Assembly (NCBI GenBank): GCA_947034885.2
Contig: OX344752.2
Coordinates: 11,470,001-11,534,000, forward strand
DNA: 64,000 bases
Source: Thuidium tamariscinum
Taxonomy: Eukaryota > Streptophyta > Bryopsida > Hypnales > Thuidiaceae
Direction: 5' to 3'
Position 1 is the stretch's first letter. Every line of letters begins with the position of its first letter. The position numbers and the translations under genes were made by a program. Positions 10,801 to 22,900 of this stretch are shown piece after piece. The notes beneath the pieces were generated by a model. That model worked only from the letters and a program-made list of their open reading frames with translations. It was not told the origin of the DNA and made no database searches.

Positions 10801-12450
10801 AGTCACGATTCTTGGAGGAGGGTGGCTAAGGAAGCTGTTCAGTTTGATTTGTCCAAATTTGAGTCCCAGAAACCCAAGGGCCATGTGGTAGCAGTGAGGG
10901 TTACAAGTGAAGACCCTGACGATGGATTCAAGCCCACTAGTGGCCAAGTTCAGGTATCTTGTCAACCTCTTTTGTTGGTAACTATATCATTCTTCCACCG
11001 GGGAGTTCACACTATTGGTTTGAAGATTTCTATAAGTGTTATAATAAAAAGTTCGCTTTGGAAGCGAATAGTCTACTGTAGTTACTTCCGAAACATATTT
11101 CTATTGAAAACGAATGTAGGACCTCGTTTCATATTTCAATTAGTAGTTTTTTGTTACCTTTCGTGAATCGTCTTGAATAATTTATTTCAATCCCTACAGA
11201 TATGGCAATAGCCACTTTTGGTCATTTGGGCACGTTGGGATTAAGCAATATAATGGGTAGTGGCTTGAGAGGAAGGACAATATCTATACCATACTTGTTT
11301 GAGTGTTGAAAATTGACCGGTGTTCTAACGTTTTTGCAGGAGCTCAGCTTTAGGAGTAAACCGAATGTGTGGGCTTACTTTTCAGTCAAGGTATCATGTG
11401 ACACCTTTCTGTAGCCTGCATAATGCCATCCCACTGCATGCTTTTCTTTGCGTTCAAGATATTTCTGCTATAACCTGTTAGTGGTTATGGGCTCTTTGGT
11501 CATTCGTACTTGTTCCAAAGGCCTGCTGCTTTTAAAATAGAGCAATAGAGTGAAAATAATTGGAGGTGATTCACAGTTGCTGTGGTCTGTGGTTTGCTAG
11601 TCTGGAGGTGGCATACATGAATTTTCCGATTCCCAGTTTGGTAAGTCTATAAAAACCCAATGTACCCCAGTATCAGATTGTTCGTCCTAGAGACTTACCA
11701 CATTAGAGGAAAGGCAATGGAGCGGAGGCATGTCATTGGTCTATTAGAGCAGTTTTCTTCCATATAGAGGAACGGCAAGAAAGATTAAGGAGTCACTTTC
11801 TTCATTTGATTATATTTCTGGAATCCTATGGAAGAAGAGTTGGCATTGAAGAATAAATGTCCGTCTAGACACTATCGCGTGGAAGCCCATGACAGGGGGA
11901 TAATGATGGACTTTTATTTAGTATCCATGCCATGTGGATTGGACCTGAGTGGTGGAAGTAGTGCTGCCTGCCTCTGCTGTAGTGTGGTAACGCCCTGAGA
12001 ATTTGGGGCCATGTACATTCCACCCAAATTAAAAGTAGCTGCTGGGATGCAGGCCACGTTTTTGCTTTTGGAGATACTCGGCCAATGGCCATTGCCAACA
12101 TGGTGCTGGGGCTCAAAGAGCTTCACATTCGAGGAGAAATTCGCACCAACGTTGACTACACTGTTGATATCCTGCATGTAAGTGCTGGCGTCCAATGTTT
12201 TGATGGAATTTCTGGTATTCAAAGTCAAAGCATCTCTGTGCATGGCACGGGCATTTACAAAATGTGGAGCACACAACAGAATTGATTTTAGTATTAATTT
12301 TCATAACAGGACCTTGCTTTCTATTTTGTGCAGGCACCTGAGTACAGAGACAATAAGATCCACACGGGGTGGTTGGATGCCCGCATTGCTATGCGAGTGC
12401 GATCTGAACGACCTCCTTGGGAGATTTCTGTTGTGGGTGGTGCTCTATAT
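7890..12450 (+). other. ACCase biotin carboxylase domain (exons 1-11)
   Basis: Residues about 1-550. Exon 1 gives the [19 protein letters not shown] segment typical of the N-terminal fold. Exon 3 carries the ATP-grasp glycine loop GGGGKG at about residues 217-222. Exons 4-5 carry the [11 protein letters not shown] and the EEGP segments of the active site. Exon 5 ends in LELNPRLQ and exon 6 begins VEHPVTE, so the highly conserved [14 protein letters not shown] motif is split exactly by an intron. This domain carboxylates the biotin arm. Confidence 0.9.
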
Positions 12451-15400
12451 GTAAGTTGTTTTCACTTTTCTTGTCTAGATCTTTGACTTAATAAAATTGC
12501 ATAGAATATATGAGTACCCTACGTTACACAGTTAGTTTTGTACAAAATTAATTCAAACTGGAATGCCTAAATTTCTACGTGCCATGTGGTCAATGACTGA
12601 GGGTGTTATTGAATCCTATGTGGCACCTTGAATAATATTGATTTGTGAACTGGGCGTTTGAAACTGGATGAAAAATGGTACTTGGGAGCTGCAAATTGAC
12701 TTTTTTCTATTTCCGAGCGAACTCGGTCTGAGCAATATGTTGAGGGTGGTTCTTACCAGAAAGCAAGCAGGCTAATTGCAGCTCGTGTAACAGAATACAT
12801 TGGCTATTTGGAAAAGGGCCAAATTCCACCCAAGGTACGTTCATCAGCACCCAAATTGCGCTCTGAAGACTTGATGCACTTGTTTAATCAAAAAGCTTTT
12901 GTGTTTGATTTCGTTTTAATGATTTTGATTTGTATTGCAGAATATCTCGCTTGTTAATTTGCAAATCTCTCTCAACATCGAAGGGATCAAGTATAATGTA
13001 ACTTGTTTTTTCCCCTTAAGTACAACTGATTTATCTGAATACTGCGTGCGACACTACTTTACCAATATAGCACTATTTTGAATTAGTGCAATTTGAAACA
13101 ATACCCTGTTGTAACAATTTCCACATATATAAATTTTTTGTAGGGACACTAATTATCTAGGTGATGCTAATTTCCCCCACTCATTAGTAGGACAAATTAG
13201 TGTAGCTTGTGAAGTCCTTTATGGAATGATGTAGAATGTCCTGTTCAGGTCATGCCTATTTTAAAGGGAACTTCCGCATTGGTTGAGTGCTGATTTGGGA
13301 TAGTATTTTCGCAGATCGAGTTGACTAAAGGAGGTCCAGGTAGCTACTTACTGCGCTTGAACAAATCTGAAGTGTATGCTGAAGCTCACACTCTTCGTGA
13401 TGGAGGTCTCCTTGTTCAGGTGATAAATTCAAATCAGCCGATCTTCTAGTTCCCATCTATTTTTGTTGGTGTTTTGAGCAAGGTTGTCATGCTGTACCCA
13501 TTTGAGTATTGACTACAATTATCAATTACAAGCGCATGCCTCTCTTGAAAATCAAGTGTAAATTCTTGTGAAGTAGTTTCTGCAAAAAGTGATCATTAAG
13601 GATGTAGGAAAAAGGGTGTATCACTGTCTATTCCAATATTAATTACCAACCTAGAAGCGTAATGGATGTGATGTTGAAGGTTGTTTTGGCCTACTGTATA
13701 GGAAGGATGAGATAGGAGGGCATAAAATGATGCAAATGACCCATTTTAATGAACTTTGTGCGTTGTTTAGTACTGGTGTACTATTCGTAGATGTGTGCTA
13801 ATGAGAATTTTATACTGTTTCCGACATATAAAGTCTGATCCTTTTCAGATGGTTGGTTGTGTAGCTGGATGGGAACAGCCACGTGGTATACGCCGAAGAA
13901 GAGACAGCCGGCACTCGCTTACTTATTGATGGGCGTACATGTCTTTTGCAGGTCTGTCATGTAAAGTATCTGCAATATTTGCGAATGTTGCAGTCTTAAA
14001 GCTATTAGGCTTGTTTTAGTTGAACTGACTAATTGAATGGAAGGTTTAAATCGCAGAATGAATATGACCCATCGCGATTAATTGCCGAAACGCCCTGCAA
14101 GTTGATGCGGTTTTTAGTACCAGATGGCAGCCATGTAGACGCTGATGCTCCATATGCAGAGGTGGAGGTCATGAAGATGTGCATGCCCTTGTTGAGCTCG
14201 GCGCCTGGAACTATTAAATTCAGATTATCTGAGGGATCGGCTATGCTGGTATGTTCCTTTTCCGGCATTCTCTGTTTTTTCAGATGCCAAGCAAAATATT
14301 GTTATGTAAAGTCTCCATTCACCATAGAGTAAGAGAGAGATTCCATTCACCATACTGGTGAACTATGAACCTTTTCTACAACAATCTAGAAACTTCCGCC
14401 ATCTTAAATTTTACAAATTTATTTTGTGTTAAGCTAAATATCAATTGCAAAAAACTAGATGTCAATAAATTAAGTATTTTCCCACTTAGCATAAATCAAA
14501 GCTCACATGTATGGTCAATGGAGACTATGATGAATGTATGCTTAATAGAGTCTCTATCTTAACTAGTGCTTCGCGAAATGATTTCATTTCCTTAAATCTC
14601 TTTCAAGTAGGGGTGATGAACTTGCCTCTGAAAAAGTAAAGGTGAATCTAATGAATGATACTGCGAATAGGTGCTGGCAAACCTTTTTTGGTGTCTGAAA
14701 CGATGTTGATTTGAAGATAATTTAATACGTTTAACTTGTGGTGTGATTTTGGATTTATTTTACTACAGGGTGGCGATCTGATTGCCTCACTGGACCTTGA
14801 CGACCCTTCAGCGGTGAGGAAGGCTTTGCCCTTCGAGGGCAGTTTTCCACCCTTGGGACTCCCCACAGCTGTTGCTGCTAAAGTTCATCAACGCTGCGCT
14901 GACAGCCTGAATGCCGCAAGGAACATCCTTGCCGGTTACGATCATGACCTTGATGAGGTATTTTCTTGCATGTGGATTGGAATTTTTGGTGAATTTTGGA
15001 ATTTTCCATGCTCAGTTCAATTGCATGAGCTTTTTATGCCTCTAATACACGGATGACTACAAATGGAAGACTGAAAACAACTGCTGAAAACGGTTGAGTT
15101 ACTGTCTTGCAGGTGGAGAAGACCTTGCTCAGTTGTTTGGATGACCCACAACTGCCCTTGCTACAATGGCAGGAATGCATGTCTGTTCTTGCAACTCGAC
15201 TCCCAAAGGAGCTAAAATCGCAGGTAGGATATGTAACTCCTGGTGGACCGAGAACGCCGAATTGGTCCTCATGTTTTTGTAGCAAATTTAAGCATGCCAA
15301 ACGGGAACTTTTGTCGTTCAATTTTATTTATTTACTAACCAACACATGCAATGTTCTTCACTAGTTGTGGTGATATATAATTAGACTCCGGCAGAATCAT

Positions 15401-16878
15401 GATTCTTACGATATATCAGTCAAGCTGGTCATTTTAATCTATGAATCCTTTGGTTCTCAAGGGGTTAATTGCCAACGTTGCAAGTACTTTTTTAGAAACA
15501 TTCTGTATGAATGACTGTAACTGACATTCTTGAATTGTGTGAGCAGCTCGATGCAGAATTTCGAGAATACGAGACCCGTTTCCAGCAGAATGGAGAGGGG
15601 CCAGACTTCCCCGCCAAGGCACTTACTGAGTTATTCGAGGTTTGCTTTCATGCTGTTTGCTTTAAATTAGCTCATTTAAGAATTAAATTTTGTAATTTAA
15701 TTGTGACAAGGTGCTTTGTGGTTCTTACCTTAGATCTATGTTTGCAGACTTTCTCAGCACAATCTGCTGAGAACGACCGAGTGGCTCTAGAGCGCCTTGT
15801 GGAGCCTCTCTTGCATCTAGCCAGGTCTTACGAGGGTGGAAGAGAAGGGCATGCGTGTAATATTGTGCAAACTCTTTTTAACGGGTACCTTCTCGTGGAA
15901 GAGCTTTTCAACGAAAATGCGCAGGTATGATATTCACAAACTATTTTAAATCTGTAATTACTGTAGAGCAGCTATGCTACATGAGCTCTAACGAGTTGTA
16001 ATGTCGTTGTTGTCAATGCAAGACCTCCTCCCCTTTCATCCAGAGCCAATAAATTGATAACGCCATCTTGTCTATCCTACCCCAAGTGGCATATTTGTGA
16101 CGATTTCTAAATCATGCAGCTATGTCGTGGACGTATGAAGTTCATAGTGCGAGGAATAGTTCTAAGAAATTGTTAAGCAGTACGGAGCTGAAAACTGATC
16201 ACCTATCGTGTATTTGATTCCTCCGTCTATGAGGCTCTATTAAGTGGTATGAAATCATGTGGTGATTGCAGGCTGATGTCATTGAAGGGATGCGGCAGCA
16301 ACATAAGAAAGACCTGTCCAAGGTGGTTGATATTGTGCTGTCCCACCAGGTAAGAGACAAACTCAAACCAGAGCTACATATGCAGTTTGCGTTTTGATTC
16401 CTGTGATAGGGTAAATTATATTTTGAACTGCAACAACACGATCCTTTTTAACTTGTGATTGATATGCAGGGTGTCAAGAGGAAAAACCAGCTCATCTTAA
16501 GACTTATGGGAGCTTTAGTGTATCCTAATCCTGCTGCCTACCGTGAGCAGCTTGTCCGCTTTGCAGATCTTAACCACAGCAACTACTCTGAGGTACACCC
16601 AGACAGTCCCTTTTATTTCCATTCTACTCTGTATAGAATATTCTTACCCATAATCAGGACTGCCCCAAATGCAACACCTACATTTGTACCAAGAAGCGTC
16701 ACAAAAAACTAGATATTGATAATGGACACAATCAAAACATGAGATTGTATAGGGGCCTATTGTTGCTTTTGGGTTCACCTAGAGACTGTACTTTAAAAAT
16801 TTATAACTTATTCATACGGTGTCCAAATAAGACATGCTAAAGTGTGTTGGAATCCTCTTTCAGTTTCTAAGAAGACCC

Positions 16879-16914
<36 letters not shown>

Positions 16915-19900
16915 GTAATTATGCTCAGTTGTAATTAGTGGCGATTCCAGGCTCATACCTTATAGATGCCACACAAGGTTGCAAAAATGAAGAAGTCTAG
17001 ATCTGATCTATTAGCGCTGAACTTTATTCCCAGTTCTTCAAATTGGCAGTCCTCATGTTGTTGCAATGACGGATGTTGTGCAGCTGGCCTTGCGGGCGAG
17101 TCAACTGCTGGATCAGACCAAGCTTAGCGAGCTGCGGTCCAACATAGCCCGAAACTTGTCTGAGTTGGAAATGTTTACGGAGGATGGAGGGGAAGGTCAC
17201 CACCATGGAAGACGCCGCAGTGCCATTGAGGAGCGGATTGAAGCGCTGGTGGACGCACCTTTGCCTGTGGAGGACGCTCTGGTGACCTTGTTTGATCACG
17301 GCGACCACACTTTGCAGCGCCGTGTCATTGAGAGTTACATTCGCAGGCTCTACCAGGTAACAACTTGTGAATAAATGAAGTCTCCCCTTGTTGACACCTT
17401 CACAATCTTTAGATTTCTATGGTCCAGAAAGAAGCTTGCGATTACAAGGAATTCTGCACCTTAATTGGTGCAACAGTTGTTTTTTTCCTACCTTGGACTT
17501 GGACTTGGACTTTACACTAGTCCAATTCAAGTGTAAACATGAAGTTGAGGTGCTTACATAGCTCTTATTGGTGGCATGCTAAAAATATTTGAGATAATAA
17601 GGTTACAGGTGGTTGGACCCTTATTACCTCAAATGTGTCCTAAATACAGTGGATTATTTTCGGCTCTTATCGAAAGTGTCTATTACTGAGACCCTTACTA
17701 AGAACCACTCATAATTATCCGGATTGGCATTAAGCTTCTCATGATTAAAGACTTCACAATCATGCTTTCAACGTAAGACATATGGTGGTCCTCCAACTAT
17801 TCGCAGCCCTATTCTGGGCGGTGAGTGGATGTAGTGCTGCAGTACGTAATTTGTAGGTCGAAAGATTTAAAAAGTCGTTGTAGGACTGCACATTATTTGA
17901 GTCAAGCCCAAGTAGCCGTTAGTTTGCTACAAATGTAGTATGCCCTCTGTCCCAAAATAAGGGTCCGATCGTATTGTTGTTTTTAAACCGATCCATGTTC
18001 TAATTCTACTTTGGTTGGACCATGCACAGCCATACCTGGTGAAGGGTTCCGTAAGAATGCAGTGGAACCGCACTAGCGTAATTGCCACCTGGCAGTTTTG
18101 GGAGGAGTTTCCTCCACCGACGGCCGAGATGCTGAGCAACGCCAAGGTGTTGAATGACAGCCAAGGAGTCAAGAGGTGGGGAGCAATGGTGATTCTCACA
18201 TCTCTCCAGGTGCTCTCCAATGCAGTTGAATCTGCCCTCAAGGAAGCAGAAAGCGTACTCACACCGACTTCGAAAGCCTCTGCAGCATCCTATCACCACA
18301 GCATGGCTGGAAGCCCCCGCCGGAACCATTCCTTTGTCGGGGCGCCCACTGGGTTTGGCAATGTGCTGCATGTGGCGGTAGTGGGCATCAACAACCCCAT
18401 GAGTGCATTCCAAGACAGGTACGTTGTCCTGTTGATGGAGGTGGTCATCACAAAAGTCCCTCGTCATTGCTAATGGATTGTTTTTGCATTAACGATTAAC
18501 CCTTCAACTAATTGAAGCAACACTGAAGCAACACAATATGAGGTCAATGTTTTTTTTCGTAACTTTTTGATGTGTTTAATAATCAGAATTTGAAAATTTA
18601 ACAAAAGCATTAAATTGACGCTAAAGTGTGTTGTTTCAATATTGATCTTTCTACTAATTGAAGTAGCACTGAAGCCACTGATAGTTAGTGGAGGTAGGCT
18701 TTCATGATGATCATGATGCGATCTCCAAGTAGGTACAAAGAAGTGATTCAAGAGAGACCTGAATTGCATCATCCTTATTTTGCCTCCCCCATGACCAATC
18801 TCCTTATGATGGTGTCTAAAAATCAGCTTGTAACATTTTGAGCACCAATTGGTTTCTGATCTCGTGTTGGTTCATGCAGTGGGGACGAGGATCAAATCAA
18901 TGAAAGAGTAGAGAAGCTGGCAAAGGCTCTGAAGGGAGAGAGTTTGGGCGCTATGCTCCAAATTTCAGGTGTGGGAGTAGTGAGCTGCATCATACAACGT
19001 GACGAAGGTCGTGCACCGACACGACATTGCTTCCAATGGTCCCAAGAACTCCATTACTTTTCGGAGGAGCCTCTCTTGCGGCATGTTGAACCGCCTCTCT
19101 CTAATCTTCTTGAGCTTGTAATCCTCTCACCCCTCCTTCAATTCCTTAACTTGTACTTGCTATTTAAATGACGTTATTGGCATCCAATGTAAAAGAGTTC
19201 AAACTGTATGCTTAAATGGAAGCACAAACCATATGTACTTGGTCACTAAACCGAGATGGTTATTGGACATAACCCTCAGTCACCCTCCTTCAAAACTTCA
19301 ACTCATATGATATGTATGTCTGAAAGACATGGTTATGTTTAATAACCGACCGAAGAAAGTTATCAGACATAACCCTCCCGTTCAGACTAAATCACGTTTG
19401 TCAGATATTGAAAATCTACAGCTCTCCAATATTTTCAGGAAAGGAGAGGGTTGTGACTCTGTTTTCCAACGACAAAGTGGTGATGAAAGCAACAAGGGAG
19501 AGTTATGAAATCAAACATTGTAGCCTACTTTTGATAATGGTTTCTTGCAGGTCAAGTTGAAGGGCTTCACAGGAATGCAGTACGCACCGTCTCGCAACAG
19601 GCAGTGGTACTTGTACAATGCCACAGATGGAAAGACTCGAACTCGGAGGATGTTTTTGAGGGCTTTAATTCGGCAACCCAAGCCGAGTGATGAGAGTGGA
19701 GTACAGTTGGATTCACGGGACATCAATCTGGTGAAGGATAGCATCAAGCAGTCTCTTCAGGGAGCCTTGGATGAGCTGGAGTTGGTTGTTCATGACGTCA
19801 ACGGAAAAGCTGACCATATCCATATGTATCTCTGCATCCTCAGGGCGCAGGAGCTGGAGGACTTGACTCAGGCTTTAAGGTAGTAACACTGAAGCGCTGT

Positions 19901-22900
19901 TTGTGTTTTGAAATATCATCAGTTGTTTATAACAATTGTTTTATCAGGATTGAAATGTCCCTTTCCAGGATTGAAATAATGAATTTGAAAGTACATGGGC
20001 CTAGATTTACAACTGTACATTGCTGTATGCTTCAAAAGGGAAGGGATCTAGAAGGGATCCTAGAAGAGAGCTCAATATGTGTACTTCTCACATTTGATTC
20101 ATGTGCATCGAATTTCCAAAGATGTTCAAAAGGATGTTATGTACTGGATAACCAGTGAAGGACTAGGAGGCCCGGGATGTATATTAGATATAACCCTCTC
20201 GTCTAGACTAAGATTAGTATTGGGAATTTTTGGAGATTTATGACTCTCTTGGACCATATGCCGGGGAGGATGGGAGTTGTGACCTTATTTCTAACCGCCA
20301 TGTGCCTGTGGTGGTGAGAGGGATAGAAGAGGGTCATGATTTGAAAGTGTTCCAACTAAGCTGGAGAATTTTTTTTCTGATTTGAATGATTGGGGTGCTT
20401 TCCAGGAAAGAGAATACCAGTACTATGAATGAAGTTGAGAAAGTGGTGAATGTACTGGAAGGCTTGGCACATGAAGTGTACTCGAAACTAGGGGCACGCA
20501 TGCACCGCTTGGCCATCGCTGGTTGGGAGCTTCGTGTTCGTCTGAAAGAGCTTCAAGCAGCCAATGGGGCATGGCGTGTGGTGGTTTCGAACCCAACCGG
20601 CCATACTTGCACTGTCCAGGTTCGTGATCTTTACTTGTTGTCTTTTTTTGAGTTAAGTTAGGGAACTGAGTGTGTCTTCTGATATTAAAGTCACTAATTT
20701 TTATTTATTTATAATCTTATACTCATTTTCAAGAGGATTTGAATGAACTAAATAATGTGTCGTTTGGATACCATTTGAATAAGTTACGAATTTTGGAATT
20801 TTTTTCATACGAAAAGTAAAACCGTGGATATGCTTTGACTCTTCAGCTGTAAGCATAGTCAGAGCCATTAGATGTTGTACATGCACTTTTGATTTACAAT
20901 TGCTCAACTGCAGGCCTATTGTACACCGTCCGTCATCCAGTCAGTCATTTAACATTTGGAACATTGTGACAATTCTGCCACTATGCAGGTGTACAGAGAA
21001 GCTCAAGACAAGGGTACGGGTAAGGTGGTATACTGGTCGCCTTTCGCTTCTGTGCATGGGCCGTTGCATGGAGTGCCGCTCTCGAACGAGTACAAATCCC
21101 TGGATGCTATTGATCAGAAACGACTTGTGGCCAGGCGTCAAAACACCACTTACTGCTATGACTTCCCCTTGGTATGTCAACTTACCTTACTCGTGGGGTT
21201 GCAAAATAACGTTACTCCGTGTCCTGAGTGAACAGAAATGTATATATAAGTATCAAATCACGTTACAGTTCTTGAGGGGTTTTCGAAACAATGAGCCAAG
21301 AGAAAAACAGTCCAACTTCTTTTTGTGCTCGGTCTTGAGATCATGTCATTTTTGCGAAGGCGGACATCTCTCACATTAGAAATATTTAGACCTTTTTCAT
21401 CCAGTCCTAGTTGGCATGTTCGCAAGTGGACTTATCTAACAGTGACTGAAATTGAATAATCTACTTCAAAATCCAGCTAGTTCTTCAGTTTTAATAATGC
21501 TCCGGATTCCAGTTGTGCTACAATGAAAACCTGTGTATATTACTCTAGAATATTACGTAACTAGAGCTTACAAAGTTTGTGCTTACTTTCTCCACAGGTA
21601 TTCGAGACGGTGCTTCGCCGATGCTGGGCAGATGCATCTCCACAAACCTCAAGCCCTCAAGGATCCTCACCGATCTTCAAAGCCACTGAGCTTGTGCTTG
21701 CAGATACAAACGGCAGCTGGAATACAGCTCTGGTGGAATCCGACCGTCCCGTTTCCAGAAACAACGTCGGCATGGTAGGCTGGTTACTTCACATGCGCAC
21801 CCCCGAGTTTCCCAACGGACGCAAAGTCTTAGTGGTCTCCAACGACGTCACCTTCAGCGCAGGCTCCTTTGGTCCCAAGGAAGACGTCTTCTTCAAGTCC
21901 ATGACCGACTTAGCTTGTCGTGAAAAGTTGCCCTTGATCTACCTCGCAGCCAACTCCGGAGCTCGCATCGGAGTCGCTGAGGAAGTCCGTTCCTGTTTCA
22001 ACATTGGCTGGTCGGAAGACTCCTCTCCTGACCGTGGCTTCAAGTACCTGTACTTGCAACCCGAGGATTACCACCGCCTTTCCACTTCCGTAATTGCTCA
22101 TGAGCTCAAGCTTGACACTGGCGAGGTTAGATGGATTATTGAGGACGTGATTGGGAAAGAAGATGGGCTCGGTGTGGAGAATCTCTCAGGAAGTGGTGCC
22201 ATTGCTGGTGCTTTTTCACGTGCTTATCGTGAGACGTTTACATTGACGTACGTTTCAGGGCGAACTGTTGGAATTGGTGCTTACCTTGCCCGCCTTGGCA
22301 TGCGGTGTATCCAACGCTTGGACCAGCCCATCATCTTGACAGGATTCTCAGCGCTGAACAAGCTGCTTGGTCGTGAGGTTTACAGTTCCCAAATGCAGTT
22401 GGGAGGTCCCAAAGTGATGGCTGTGAATGGCGTTGTCCATCTCACTGTCGCTGATGATCTAGAAGGTGTTGCCAGTATTTTGAAGTGGTTGAGTTATGTG
22501 CCTTCTCATGTCGGAGGTCCCTTGCCTTGTATTTCCCCAAGCGATCCTCCGGAACGACGAGTGGAGTATTGCCCTGAAACTTCATGTGATCCTCGTGCTG
22601 CCATTCGGGGAGTTCAGAGCAATGGGAAGTGGTTGGGCGGTATTTTCGACAACGGAAGCTTTACTGAGACACTAGAAGGGTGGGCGCAGACTGTTGTAAC
22701 TGGACGTGCGAGGTTGGGTGGCATTCCAATAGGAGTTGTGGCTGTGGAAACTCAGACTGTGACACAAATGATTCCTGCAGATCCTGGCCAACTGGACTCG
22801 CATGAGCGGGTTGTACCCCAAGCTGGCCAGGTGTGGTTCCCGGACTCCGCTCAGAAAACAGCTCAAGCTTTAATAGATTTCAACAAGGAAGGGCTACCAC

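Noticed and set aside
14249-14768. Possible extra ACCase exon in the long intron 16
   Set aside because: Exons 16 and 17 already join in frame with the conserved carrier-domain sequence; nothing is missing between them.
18006-18467. 153-codon minus-strand frame
   Set aside because: It is the antisense shadow of ACCase exon 24.
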